Shown piece by piece: positions 44,398 through 55,100 of a stretch of 55,504 nt of DNA (position 1 is its first letter; every line of letters starts with the position of its first letter). The stretch is from Saprospiraceae bacterium (GTDB lineage Bacteria; Bacteroidota; Bacteroidia; Chitinophagales; Saprospiraceae). The notes under the pieces were generated by a model, which saw nothing but the letters and a program-made list of their open reading frames with translations, did no database searches and was not told the DNA's origin. The stretch lies in NCBI GenBank assembly GCA_020629515.1, contig JAHDDE010000023.1, positions 1-55,504 of the forward strand, read 5' to 3'. The position numbers and the translations under genes are program-made.

Positions 44398-45078
44398 ATG
44401 CAAAATCATATTTCCGAAGACACTCTCTTATTCTTGTCTGAGCTTCAAGAAAACAACAATAGAATATGGTTTGAAGAAAATAAACCAAGATACAAGTTGA
44501 TCCATCAAGAGATTAAGGCTTTTTTAGCCAACTTGGTGGAAGAAATGAGTAAAAATGATCAAATAGAAAAATCAAAAGTTTTTCGGATTTATCGTGATGT
44601 CCGATTTAGTAAAGATAAAACACCCTATAAAGGTCATATTGGTCTATCGATGAATAGACAAAAGCCTGCTCTCAGAGGAGGATACTTTTTAAGAATCATG
44701 CCCGGGAATCAATCTATGTTGGCATGTGGATTTTGGAACCCAAACCCCACTGACTTAAGATTAATTCGAGATAATATAGCATTAGATGTTGAGCGATTTG
44801 AAAAAGCCATACACTCTAAGTCTGTATCCTCCACCTATGGTTCGATGGTAGGTGATGCAGTCAAAACGGCTCCTAAAGGATTTGATAAAAACCACCATGC
44901 TATCGAATGGCTCAGATACAAACAGTTCATTTTCACAAAATCATTCAGTGATATTGAAGTAAGTAATCCCAAATTTCTTCAATCCGTAGTAGGAGCTTAT
45001 GGCGACATTAGACCCTTTTTTGACTATATGAGTGACATACTTACACACAATCTTAATGGAGAACCCCTTTATACTTAA
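44398..45078 (+). CDS. DUF2461 (TIGR02453) family protein
   Basis: A 226-residue cytosolic protein. The pattern FLSELQENNNRIWFEENKPRY near the start, then FRIYRDVRFSKDKTPYKGHIG, GGYFLRIMPGNQSMLACGFW and KRYK-like helices, matches the widespread DUF2461 family. No biochemical function is established. It is monocistronic; 94 bp separate it from the sigma-factor frame. Confidence 0.9.
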   Translation: MQNHISEDTLLFLSELQENNNRIWFEENKPRYKLIHQEIKAFLANLVEEMSKNDQIEKSKVFRIYRDVRFSKDKTPYKGHIGLSMNRQKPALRGGYFLRIMPGNQSMLACGFWNPNPTDLRLIRDNIALDVERFEKAIHSKSVSSTYGSMVGDAVKTAPKGFDKNHHAIEWLRYKQFIFTKSFSDIEVSNPKFLQSVVGAYGDIRPFFDYMSDILTHNLNGEPLYT

Positions 45079-45172
45079 ATTTAATTGCTTATTTTAGAGA
45101 ACCCAATTAGTCAAAATCGGCATCCCACGAGCATTTCTGCCAAAATATTCTGGACTTAAAAATATTTGACCC

Positions 45173-45682
45173 ATCGAAAATAATGAGTTATTAGCCGCAT
45201 TTAGAAGAGACGAGGATGGTGCTTTATCTGAATTCTATGATCGCTTTTCGTCTCCTATGTACACTGTCATCCAAAGTATCATAAGTGATCCAATAAGATC
45301 TGAGGCAGTCTTAGAAAAAGCCTTTTTAACACTTTGGAAGGACAAATTTAATGTCGACCTCAAAAAAAATACATTATTCGCGTGGGCCATCTCAACAGCG
45401 AGAAGTGCCGCTTTAGCTGAAATAGGGCAAGATGCAGCCTCCTCAGAAGAAGTACAATTACTCAACTCTGATAGTAAAGCTCAAAAACTCTTGAATCCCA
45501 GTTATAAAAAAGTCCTCAACTTGATTCTACTTTTAGGCAATTCAATAGATAGGACTTCCCATATAATGAGGATCCCGAGTAGCAGTATCAAAACCAGACT
45601 AAGATTGGGTATTAGTTCTCTGCGTGATAAAATTGATCCAGAATCTAATAGATTCAAAGGTTCTATCATGATCAATACCTAA
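45173..45682 (+). CDS. ECF-type RNA polymerase sigma factor, apparently starting at ATC
   Basis: An ECF sigma factor. From the first ordinary start (ATG 45257) only 141 residues would be made, cutting region 2. The frame stays open back to a TGA at 45167, and the extra 28 codons (ENNELLAAFRRDEDGALSEF and on) are a typical sigma-2 beginning. The ATC at 45173 gives 169 residues, near the usual size. Region 2 continues EKAFLTLWKDKFNVDLKKN, LFAWAISTARSAALAE; region 4 is YKKVLNLILLLGNSIDRTSH and IKTRLRLGISSLRD. The anti-sigma gene follows 16 bp later. ATC may be a real rare start, a mutated ATG or a sequencing error. Confidence 0.75.
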   Translation: MENNELLAAFRRDEDGALSEFYDRFSSPMYTVIQSIISDPIRSEAVLEKAFLTLWKDKFNVDLKKNTLFAWAISTARSAALAEIGQDAASSEEVQLLNSDSKAQKLLNPSYKKVLNLILLLGNSIDRTSHIMRIPSSSIKTRLRLGISSLRDKIDPESNRFKGSIMINT

Positions 45683-45698
45683 CTATAATCAATATATA

Positions 45699-46532
45699 AT
45701 GACACTACAAGAGATTAGGGTATCCGGATTGTTAGAACAGTATGTTATTGGGGCTATCGATCAAGATCAAAAAGAGATCGTAGAAAACGCTATAATCGAA
45801 TTTCCTCAGCTACTTTCTGATATAAAAGAGATAGGGACTGCTCTGGAACAATATCTAACTATATATCAAGAATCACCTACACCATTACTAAAAGAAAGAA
45901 TAATCTCAAGTATTGACTCAGCGCCAGCAGTTACGCCTACATCTCGAAGGTTAGTTACTTCTAAAACTAAAGCTCCTTCTAAGTCAAAATCAAAAAAGAA
46001 CAATCCATCTGATTTCGACTTAATAAAAGCTATCGGTTTGAGTCTTGCTGGATTATTTTTAATGAGTTCTTTGTGGCTTTGGATATCCTCAAATGGAGCA
46101 GAAGAAAAGCACCAAATAGTTATCAATCAACTCAAAACAGACATAGAAAAAGAAAAAGAAATCAACAATGGTCTACAGCTGCAGATAGATCAATTAGGTG
46201 AGTTATATAAGCAGAACAACAAAATCTATCATATGACTCCAGCTCGTAGATACCCCTTGAGTAGATTATATCTCATTGATGTACCTGACTCACAAAAAAA
46301 ATTCTTACATATCGGAAATCTTCCACCACTACCCGTCAATGGTCGTTACCAATTATGGACAGTTGGAGCAAATGGTCAAGTAGCAACAAGCGCAGTAATC
46401 AGTGAATCAAATGATTTTATCTCGGAAGTTGAAATAGCTCAATCAACCTCACTTATACTTTCTATTGAGACCAACCCCGACTTAGTAAGACCAACAAGAA
46501 GGAATATCGTTGGTAGCTTTAGTTTCAATTAA
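45699..46532 (+). CDS. RskA-type membrane anti-sigma factor
   Basis: A 277-residue protein. The N-terminal part (about 1-75: VSGLLEQYVIGAIDQDQKEI) is the cytoplasmic sigma-binding region; a basic linker (SKSKSKKN) precedes one membrane helix (about 110-129). A coiled coil (about 135-170, KTDIEKEKEINNGLQLQID) and the C-terminal anti-sigma-K domain (LPPLPVNGRYQLWTVGANGQ) lie outside the cytoplasm. This layout is that of RskA, which holds its sigma factor until released by proteolysis. It is the partner of the upstream sigma gene and converges with the caspase gene, 9 bp apart. Confidence 0.88.
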   Translation: MTLQEIRVSGLLEQYVIGAIDQDQKEIVENAIIEFPQLLSDIKEIGTALEQYLTIYQESPTPLLKERIISSIDSAPAVTPTSRRLVTSKTKAPSKSKSKKNNPSDFDLIKAIGLSLAGLFLMSSLWLWISSNGAEEKHQIVINQLKTDIEKEKEINNGLQLQIDQLGELYKQNNKIYHMTPARRYPLSRLYLIDVPDSQKKFLHIGNLPPLPVNGRYQLWTVGANGQVATSAVISESNDFISEVEIAQSTSLILSIETNPDLVRPTRRNIVGSFSFN

Positions 46533-46541
46533 CGGATACTT

Positions 46542-49115
46542 TTAATACTCCGACGTACTTTGTTTATAAAAATATGTGTGATCAGGGTATCTATCTAATA
46601 ATTGAGGTTCATTAAAATAGTCTAACACCCCAAAGACATCGCCAGTAGCTATCGCTTTTTGAAAATAGTCTAAGGCCTTAGCCTCCTCTCCAATGAGGTC
46701 ATAGTAAAGGCCAATTCTGTAAGTACAAATTTGACTTTTAACTTCGTCCCCTCTTTTGAGGTTATCGAGGATTTGATCAGAATGTTTTTCTTTGCCTAAT
46801 AGAATTTCTGATGCCAAAACAGGAAAAGCAAATCTGCCATACTCCGTTATCTTAATTAGACTTTTATAATCTCCATCCCATTTGACTTGGGATAAAAGGT
46901 CTTCACCATATTTTTCATATAATTCAAACACCTTGTTATATTGTTTCATTCTAAAATGAGCATATATCACCCATTTTAAATTTAAAATATCAAAATTCTC
47001 TTCATTGACTTTAATCAGGTGCGAATAGAGCGCATAGGCCAATTCCTCCTTATTATTAGCTAAGGCGATATGTGCCATACTATGGAGCTCGGCCTCAAAG
47101 TAGCGATTGGCTTTATAGCCTTCGTCAAATAAACTGATAGCCCGTTCAGCAGTAAAGTCATCATCAAAAACAATCCGTAGATAAATTTTATGATAACTTT
47201 CTTCGAGCATCTTAAAATGATACTCATATAATGGACCCTTTTTACGACTCATCGTATAGACCCGAGCCCTTTCCTTCAATACTTTTTGTAGAAAGGGCTG
47301 ATCATCTTTGTACTGATCTAATTCGACATTGTCTAAGAAAAAGGCTGCTTCATCTAAGACTCCTCCTAATCTACCAAACAAAAGTCCATTATACAGAGAA
47401 AATTTATCCTCGAATCTGTGATAATTATCGCTCATCATGCGAAAAGCTTCATAATATTTACCTGATTGCGTAGCGATGGTAGTTTCTATTAATCGTTTCT
47501 CATAGTCAGAAGGGTTTTTAACATTAGCCTCTACTTTTTTCATATGTTTTCGCGCCGTAACCAAGTCTGGATAATACAAGAAAGCTTTCTGTATATGTGC
47601 TTGCACAAATGTTTCGTCTAATGCTAAAGCTTGATCCATCAAGCTCCGCTTCAAGTTGATGATGCGATTGTAATCGGGATTATTAAATTCATAATAGTAC
47701 GGATTCTTAACTTGAAGTGATTTTTTATAGAGCTTATAGGCTTTATAATTTGGAGGGTCCGAATCGAGATCTAAGTACTGATATTTGTCATCTGCCAGAT
47801 AAACTAAGATGAGATTAGATACGTCTTTGGCTATTCTCTCAGGATCATTTTTATCTGTAAAGACTGACTTCAGAGTAGTAATCGTAGTGAGATCCTTAGC
47901 ATCTATCAACTTGATGTTAAAGATGTATTTTTCCCCTATCTCTATATACGTACCTGTAAAATATATATCCGCTCGTGTTAACTCAATTAAATTGACATCA
48001 GAAATATCTCCATCACGGGTAAGGATGTCTCTGAATACAACAGGATTGACTACTTTGAATTTTGTGAGATTATTTATGTTGTTTTCTATACTCTCAACCG
48101 CATGATTAGACACATACTGACCAAGAGTGTTTTCTTCACTCTCAGAGAGAGGTCTAAAGGGCAGAATGGTCACCACACTCTTATCAGATAGTTGTTCTAC
48201 ATGTTCTCGCTTTATTATAATTTTTTCTCCACTGGTTTTGAGCACCATCTCCCCTCCATCATGATAGTCGGACCACGATCCGTTGCGAGGATATTGATCA
48301 ACACCTCTCATCCTGAACTCATTTTGTAAGTCCATCACTATTTCACTAAGTGTAATATATCCATCAGCATTCAGATCCGATTCTGAAGACTCTAAACCAT
48401 TAAGTAAAATGCCAGTGAATAGCGAATGTCCTTTAGTAGATCCCGAATCGTAGGCCACCTGATCCCAACCTGCTGATACCAAAAGGTTACGACTCATATT
48501 ATCCGTCAGATGGGAGTAATCTACAGATGTCGCTCCTCTCGATTTAGTTAATCCTATACTGTTTTTTAGTGCTATCCCAGTATGACAAGCATCAAATATG
48601 ACGGATATGTGAAAGGCTGGCAATTCAGCAATATGATCCAATAGTTGGTCTATCTGAATATAGCTGGATAAACCACGAGAATCCGCCAGATCTCCATCTG
48701 AAGGAATCAGATAGCCTGTCTGCTTCACTCTACTACCTATACGCTTTTCTTCTACATGGCCGTGTCCAGCGTAATAAATCAAAAGTTCATCTTCTGGCTG
48801 CAGCTTATTAGGGATAATGTCATAGATGACTTCTTCGAGGCGGTCTTTGCTAGCATCAGTATTAAGGATGGGCGCAACAATATTCTTATAGCCGTACTTG
48901 TTTTCAAATATATCTGATACACCTAACGCATCATTCCTTGCATTCTCCAGATCCAGCCAGTTAGTGTAGTGATCTATTCCTATGGTAAGGATGTACTTGT
49001 CCCCCCCTGTCCTCTTCAGATCAGATTGATTGATAGGTTTTAAGCCTCGCATACCATTTTGGGCTCCACATATGATGGACAATAAAAGTATATAACAAGT
49101 CAGTCTATATTTCAT
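46542..49115 (-). CDS. Exported caspase-like peptidase (C14) with TolB-like and TPR regions
   Basis: A protein of 857 residues from the ATG at 49113-49115, which places the signal MKYRLTCYILLLSIICGAQ first; an ATG 11 codons upstream would add a charged leader. Residues 38-265 are a caspase-fold peptidase: catalytic His in LIYYAGHGH (about H118) and Cys in IFDACHTG (about C177). A TolB/FlgO-like stretch follows (about 310-455: VVTILPFRPLSESEENTLG, DIYFTGTYIEIGEKYIFNI), then helical TPR-type repeats to the end. It is exported, so it cannot be a cytosolic death effector. Its ATG lies about 61 bp after the stop of the neighbouring CHAT gene. Confidence 0.87.
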   Translation of the reverse strand: MKYRLTCYILLLSIICGAQNGMRGLKPINQSDLKRTGGDKYILTIGIDHYTNWLDLENARNDALGVSDIFENKYGYKNIVAPILNTDASKDRLEEVIYDIIPNKLQPEDELLIYYAGHGHVEEKRIGSRVKQTGYLIPSDGDLADSRGLSSYIQIDQLLDHIAELPAFHISVIFDACHTGIALKNSIGLTKSRGATSVDYSHLTDNMSRNLLVSAGWDQVAYDSGSTKGHSLFTGILLNGLESSESDLNADGYITLSEIVMDLQNEFRMRGVDQYPRNGSWSDYHDGGEMVLKTSGEKIIIKREHVEQLSDKSVVTILPFRPLSESEENTLGQYVSNHAVESIENNINNLTKFKVVNPVVFRDILTRDGDISDVNLIELTRADIYFTGTYIEIGEKYIFNIKLIDAKDLTTITTLKSVFTDKNDPERIAKDVSNLILVYLADDKYQYLDLDSDPPNYKAYKLYKKSLQVKNPYYYEFNNPDYNRIINLKRSLMDQALALDETFVQAHIQKAFLYYPDLVTARKHMKKVEANVKNPSDYEKRLIETTIATQSGKYYEAFRMMSDNYHRFEDKFSLYNGLLFGRLGGVLDEAAFFLDNVELDQYKDDQPFLQKVLKERARVYTMSRKKGPLYEYHFKMLEESYHKIYLRIVFDDDFTAERAISLFDEGYKANRYFEAELHSMAHIALANNKEELAYALYSHLIKVNEENFDILNLKWVIYAHFRMKQYNKVFELYEKYGEDLLSQVKWDGDYKSLIKITEYGRFAFPVLASEILLGKEKHSDQILDNLKRGDEVKSQICTYRIGLYYDLIGEEAKALDYFQKAIATGDVFGVLDYFNEPQLLDRYPDHTYFYKQSTSEY

Positions 49116-49176
49116 CAATTCTCTATGCGCTTTCATTTCTATTTCCATCAGTTTGTCACTACTATGAGACGTAAGT

Positions 49177-52100
49177 TTATTCTATTAGAACAAACCCTGC
49201 CCAATTATAAGCATCATAGAACCGGTCTCGCATTTCTAATTGGGTGGTATTAAATGCCTTACGAATCGTTAAGCCTTCTTCTAAATAATTTCTGTAAAAA
49301 GAAATCATAAAATCCTTAGTGGCTCTATCTGGCACTTGCCATAGAGACATAATAATATTTTTTGCACCAGCCATTTTAAAAGCTCGCTGTAGTCCAAAGA
49401 CTCCTTCTGTACCCACAATGTCTCCTAATCCTGTCTCACATGCGGAGAGTACTACGAGCTCAGTATGTGATAGATTCATGTTACTGATCTCATAGGCCGT
49501 AAGTATACCGTCATCTTCCACATCCACTGTAGAATTATATTTTTCATTTGCTCCAGCCATTATCAATCCGGATCTCAGCATAGGGTTTTCTTGATCTATC
49601 AAATTAGCCAATGTTCGTGGTGTATCCTCATTTTCTTTTTGAAGAAAATAACCATGTGTAGCAAGATGAATGATTTTAGGAGAATTGCCCTTTATACCAA
49701 TATGTTTAAACTGTGCTTCTGTGGCATCATTACCTACCACTTTATGTATGTTGATATTGGCATCTGTGGCTAATTCTTCAATCTGATTGATCTCCTTTTC
49801 TGTCCATCTGAGATATTGCCAATCGTCCACTGCATCTGCTGATCGCATAGCAGTAATATCTTTATCCCTATCTTGCTCATTTTCATAGCTAACCGCACCT
49901 AATAAATAAATGTCCTCCTCACCAACAGCATGATATTCATTACCTATAGATCTTGTACTGAGCATATTGATCATAGTATATCTATCCGCCAAAACCATCT
50001 CTTCGTCAATGCTAATAGCCGATAAATTCAAACGATTCAAAATCCCACAAGCAGAATAATATATCACCTCCTTATCTTCTAATGCTTCTGATAAAGGAGC
50101 CCAGATTAAATCGTACAAATTAGTCTTTTGCTCTTTTGATGCGAGTCCTCTTGAGGAGGAACTATATAGTCTATTGACATAATCTACATCTCTCAATGTG
50201 GCATTAATCACGCTTTCTAACTTTGAGCTTTCGAATAACGGAATGAAACTTATTGAATTTTTCTCTCCGTCGGCTATCAAGGCAGCATATTGGTTCTCAC
50301 CATCAGAAGACATTATTTTAAAATTTATGAATTCGATGGCTACTTCATTGGGTTGTAGCATATTTAGAAGATCAGACAGATCTGTAGATTTAAGACGTTG
50401 TTCATTTCTAAAGTGTGAAGAGGAACGTGCAAAGATTTTTTCAATTTCACCTATTCTAACTTCTGCAGTACTTATCTCATTTTTATACTGTTCAGCGTCT
50501 TTATACCACTTTCCTAATTCTTTTTTTATTGATAACCACTCATCAAAATATTGAACATTCGTTTCATCTTCGGAGCTAAGTATATACTTTCTTGTTTGAT
50601 TAGAAGCATCGAGTAACATTCCTTTTTCGAATAGACTTATATCAAATATGCTGCTATAGATGTTTTCATCATTTGTCTTTAATCCGAGATTTTTTAGCAG
50701 ATCAAAATCTCCAACTATTCTATCTTGAAAAATCATTCGCTCCTCTTCAGATAGATGATCCAATCCTCGATTTATAATGGTTTTCTTAATGTCTCCATTT
50801 TCTATGGCATAGTTTTTCGCCTCCTCATATTGTTCATCAATAATTAGTGCTTCAGTCAATTGGTGATGGGCTTCGGCATACAGCAGATTATATTTTTCAA
50901 ATATCTTGCTATATCTCTGTTCTGATTCTTTTAGCAAATCAATTCCTTTTTGGCGTTTGCCAATATCAAAACTGACTTTTCCCAGCTCTTTAAGTGCCTT
51001 TGCATAGTAAGAATGCTCTTCTCCTAAGGCATTTTTTATGATAGATGCACATCTGGCATAGAGATCTTCTGCCCCTTCAAGATTATTGAGTTGACGTTCT
51101 ATATTACCCAAATTCCTCAATGTGTTAGCATAATAATAGTGCTCTTTACCTAAGGTTAACTCTACTATTTTAGCACATTCATTATATATACTTTTAGCTT
51201 CATCATATTCCTCCATGAGGATCATTAATGCCCCCAGACTGTACAATCCTCCTGCATATTCCAAGCTCTGATCACCGACACTTATCTTTCTAACATCGAT
51301 TGATTGCCGAAAGTATTTTTCTGCCTTTTCATAAAAGCCCATCAATCGATAGAGATCCCCAAGATTATCAAGACTTTTGGCATACATATAGTGATCCTCT
51401 CCGAAACCCACTTTATAAAGATCAATTCCTTCGAGAATTAATGGTTCTGCTTCTCCGTATCGTCCCAGTTCCTTGAGTATCATACCATGGTTATAAACAC
51501 TTATGGCATAATCTATATGACTATGACTGATAGCTCTTTTTCTTCCCTCCAGACACTTTCTGTAATACTTCTCTGATGTTCCATAGTTGCCCATGTAGAA
51601 GTGAATACTTCCCAATCTATTAACAGTATATAGCGTAGCAGGATGATCGTCTCCTAATCTAATCTTACGCATTTCATATACTTCATTTAATATATTCAAG
51701 GCATTTTCATACTCACCTTTGATCTGGTATAGTGCCCCTAACTCTCCCATTGCCCAAGTCAAATGAATCTTTTTCTCATCGTCTATTTTCTGATAGATCG
51801 ATATACTATGATTGATTTGTTCTCGAGCTAATTCAAACTTTTCTTGACGTAAGAACAGCATTCCTTTAATATGACTGATCTCCGCCAGTAGGCTGCTATC
51901 TGCGATGGAGTGGTCTAATGAGGCTATTATCTCGATTTCTTGTTCTACGCTGTCTAATCTGCTCTCATGCTTTTGCGAAGCGTTAATTTTAATAGCCCTT
52001 ATATCTAAGCGTGTATGTTCATAATCACTGAGTGATTCATTTTTCTTTAGCGATTTTATATAGTCTAATGCATAGTCTTCACCCCAATAATTCCAAAGAC

Positions 52101-52188
52101 TATCTATTGTATTCAATTGAATATTAATCTGAGCCTTTGTAATCACAGGCATCAAAAGAAATAATATGTATATATAGTATCTCATCAT
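49177..52188 (-). CDS. Exported TPR-CHAT domain protease-like protein, paralogue 1
   Basis: A protein of 1003 residues from the MM start at 52186-52188; an upstream start ten codons earlier lies within the preceding gene. A signal peptide (MMRYYIYILFLLMPVITKAQ) precedes about eight kinesin-light-chain-like TPR units of ~42 residues (about 95-440, e.g. YGTSEKYYRKCLEGRKRAI). The C-terminal CHAT domain (about 690-1003) holds the His/Cys pair: IIHLATHGYF (about H845) and VVLSACETGLGD (about C917). CHAT proteins are caspase-fold peptidases. Its start is 2 bp after the stop of paralogue 2, so they are co-transcribed. Confidence 0.9.
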   Translation of the reverse strand: MMRYYIYILFLLMPVITKAQINIQLNTIDSLWNYWGEDYALDYIKSLKKNESLSDYEHTRLDIRAIKINASQKHESRLDSVEQEIEIIASLDHSIADSSLLAEISHIKGMLFLRQEKFELAREQINHSISIYQKIDDEKKIHLTWAMGELGALYQIKGEYENALNILNEVYEMRKIRLGDDHPATLYTVNRLGSIHFYMGNYGTSEKYYRKCLEGRKRAISHSHIDYAISVYNHGMILKELGRYGEAEPLILEGIDLYKVGFGEDHYMYAKSLDNLGDLYRLMGFYEKAEKYFRQSIDVRKISVGDQSLEYAGGLYSLGALMILMEEYDEAKSIYNECAKIVELTLGKEHYYYANTLRNLGNIERQLNNLEGAEDLYARCASIIKNALGEEHSYYAKALKELGKVSFDIGKRQKGIDLLKESEQRYSKIFEKYNLLYAEAHHQLTEALIIDEQYEEAKNYAIENGDIKKTIINRGLDHLSEEERMIFQDRIVGDFDLLKNLGLKTNDENIYSSIFDISLFEKGMLLDASNQTRKYILSSEDETNVQYFDEWLSIKKELGKWYKDAEQYKNEISTAEVRIGEIEKIFARSSSHFRNEQRLKSTDLSDLLNMLQPNEVAIEFINFKIMSSDGENQYAALIADGEKNSISFIPLFESSKLESVINATLRDVDYVNRLYSSSSRGLASKEQKTNLYDLIWAPLSEALEDKEVIYYSACGILNRLNLSAISIDEEMVLADRYTMINMLSTRSIGNEYHAVGEEDIYLLGAVSYENEQDRDKDITAMRSADAVDDWQYLRWTEKEINQIEELATDANINIHKVVGNDATEAQFKHIGIKGNSPKIIHLATHGYFLQKENEDTPRTLANLIDQENPMLRSGLIMAGANEKYNSTVDVEDDGILTAYEISNMNLSHTELVVLSACETGLGDIVGTEGVFGLQRAFKMAGAKNIIMSLWQVPDRATKDFMISFYRNYLEEGLTIRKAFNTTQLEMRDRFYDAYNWAGFVLIE

Positions 52189-52190
52189 CA

Positions 52191-55100
52191 CTACTCTATC
52201 AATACAAATCCAGCCCAAGCATGTGCATCATAAAAACGGTCTCGCATTTCTAATTGTGTCATATTGAATGCCTCCCTTATAGTAAGACCATCTTCTAACC
52301 AATGCTCATAAAAAGTCACCATAAAATCCTTTGTCTGTCGATCTGGAATTTGCCATAGCGACATGATGATATTATCAACTCCCGCCATCTTAAATGCTCG
52401 CTGTAGCCCAAATACTCCTTCACTCCCTCTAATATCACCTAAGGCCGTCTCACATGCAGAAAGCACCACGAGCTCAGTATTGGACAGATTCATATTACTA
52501 ATCTCATATGCTGTCAAAATGCCATCTTCACGCAAGTAAGTGCTTTCGCCCCCCGACCACACATGATTACCTCCTGAAAGAATCAAACCTGACCGTAGCA
52601 AAGGATGATTGGCTAACTCAAACTTATTGCTTGCTAAAGAATCCGTAGACTCGGGATCTGAAATAAAATATCCATGTGTAGCGAGATGTATAACCTGTGG
52701 TGAAGGAGTATTAGTGCCTATGGCTTTGAAATCTTCCTCGGTACTCTCGACGCCTGATCGATAGATTACATCAAAACCTGAATTCCTAAATTTATCCGTT
52801 ATTACTTGAGATTCCTTGATCGTCCACTTTAGAGGCTTCCAATTGTTACCATTTATAGATCGTGTAACTAAATCAAAGTTAATATCCTCTGAATTTCTTG
52901 CGCTTTCAACTATCAGAGTAGTGTCCAGCTCAAATCTCTCAAAATCAACTCCTCCGACGACATAGGCACTTCCTTTTAATCCACTATATGGTTCATCTAC
53001 TATAGCCCGTGAACTCATCATGTTGATCATCTTATAGTTATCAACTAAGACGGTTTCTTCATTGAGCGCAATAGCATTTAAGTTTAACCTATTGATTAAT
53101 CCAACTGGAGCAAAATAAATCGTGTGAGCGCCATCTAATAGATCCTGTATGGGCTCTATAAGTAACTCATATAGACTCTTTTGCTCCTCGTTATTACTGA
53201 TTAGACCTCTAGTTGCTCCTCCATAGAGATCATTGATATATTGAGCATTTCTATTATGACTATTTACTGATTTTCCCAGCTCCTCTGCTCCACATAAGGT
53301 TCGGAATCCAAGAGGACCCTCATGTGTTAAAACTATTGCGGTATAAACTAACTCCTCCTGTGCAATGTATCTTGTAACATTAGAATCAATCATAGAGAAC
53401 TCCACTATAATCTCTCCCGGCTCAAGCGTCTTATATACCGACGATCCTCTTACTGCATTGCTCTGTTGTTCATTTTTGAAAAGTGTATAGGCCTTTGCCA
53501 AGATACTTTCTTTTTGACCGATCTCAGTTTTAAGACTATCTATCTGTTCTTCAGTAGCTTGCGCCCCTTCATAATACTTTCCTAACTGACTTTTTGACTC
53601 CTTGATACTTGCATAAACATCCTTCATTTTTTGATCGCCTTGATTTAGCACAAATTCTTTAGTACGCAAAGAAGACATTAGGTGCAAACCCTTTTCAAAT
53701 AATAAGGTCTCATATACAGACTCCATGGAGACTGTAGATTGTGTGGTTAAACCAATCCGTTCTAACAGATCAAATGAACCTATTACGTTCTGGTGATACG
53801 CATACTTTTCCTTCTCTGACATATATTCAAAGGCCGCTTTCAATGCGTCGATAGTATAATTCGTATTTTCAATAGCCATCTTAAGAGCCTTATCATACGC
53901 TTTTGTATTATACAAACTCTTTATGGTACTTATCGCCAATCCTGTAGAGTTGCTGTGTCTAGGTGGCCAGATATCACCCCTCACTTCCTTAGTCTTAAAG
54001 AATAGAGGGGTGGCTTTTGTATCTTGACCCTGATAGTGATAATAAAGGGCTCTTAGATTGTAAACTTGGCTTTCTCTATACCTACCCATATCAGTAGAGG
54101 AGAAAGTTATATCTTCTAACTGGTTTATATACTGGTCTGCCTCATCAAACTTACCCAAATAAAAAGCATCGAATACCAAATTATTTAGACAAGTCATATA
54201 GCTATCATGATTTTCATCAAAGTATAAAGCAAAAATTCGTAATACTTCCTTTTGCAATTCATAGGCTTCCTCCAATCCTTCTTTAGTCGAACTCAATGTA
54301 GAAGCTAAACTGTTCAATGAATTAGCATAGTTATATGAGTCTAATCCTGCAGTGTTTTTATAGTATTCAATAACTATTCGTTGCATCTCTACTGCCTCAT
54401 GGATCCTTCCGAGATCGCCTATCATTCTAGACTTATTATGCAATATATTCGCATACGGTTCACTATTCTCACCTCTGATAGTCGCAATCCCCTCGAGAGC
54501 TTCATCATAAAAGCCTTCTGCTTTTTCGAATTCTTCTAAGTAATTGTATATGATTGCCAGGCTATTACAAGTTCTATAGTACAATTCGGTATCAGTAGCG
54601 TTGAGTTGTCTAAATATGCCTATCACTTCCAGCAATGCCTCTTCAGACCCTCTATAGTCATGCATACGTCTAAGTAAGATGGCCTTATTCCGTAACACGT
54701 TGGCATAGTCTCTACTTTTGCCCCCACTGACTTCAAGCATACTTAATGCCTTGGTGTAAGCATCAACTGCATTTTTATACTCACCCCTCCATTTAAGTGA
54801 GATCGCTTTAGCATTGTGAAATTCCCCTATTCTCGCATGGATCTGTCCTAAGTTGTTGATAAAAATGCTCTCGGCCAAGTTGAACAATGAATCTATACCT
54901 GTACTCTTCTGTAGATACGTTTTATGATATGCCAGCTCCTGAAGGGCAAGAGCTCGATACAATGATTGATCATCAGGTTCATCCAATATTTTGAGTCCTT
55001 TATTAGAATAGTCAACGATGGTTTGGTGATCTTCACTCACAACAGCAAAACCAATTAAAATGCGAGCATAATCATATGACAAAGTATCCCTATTAGACAA

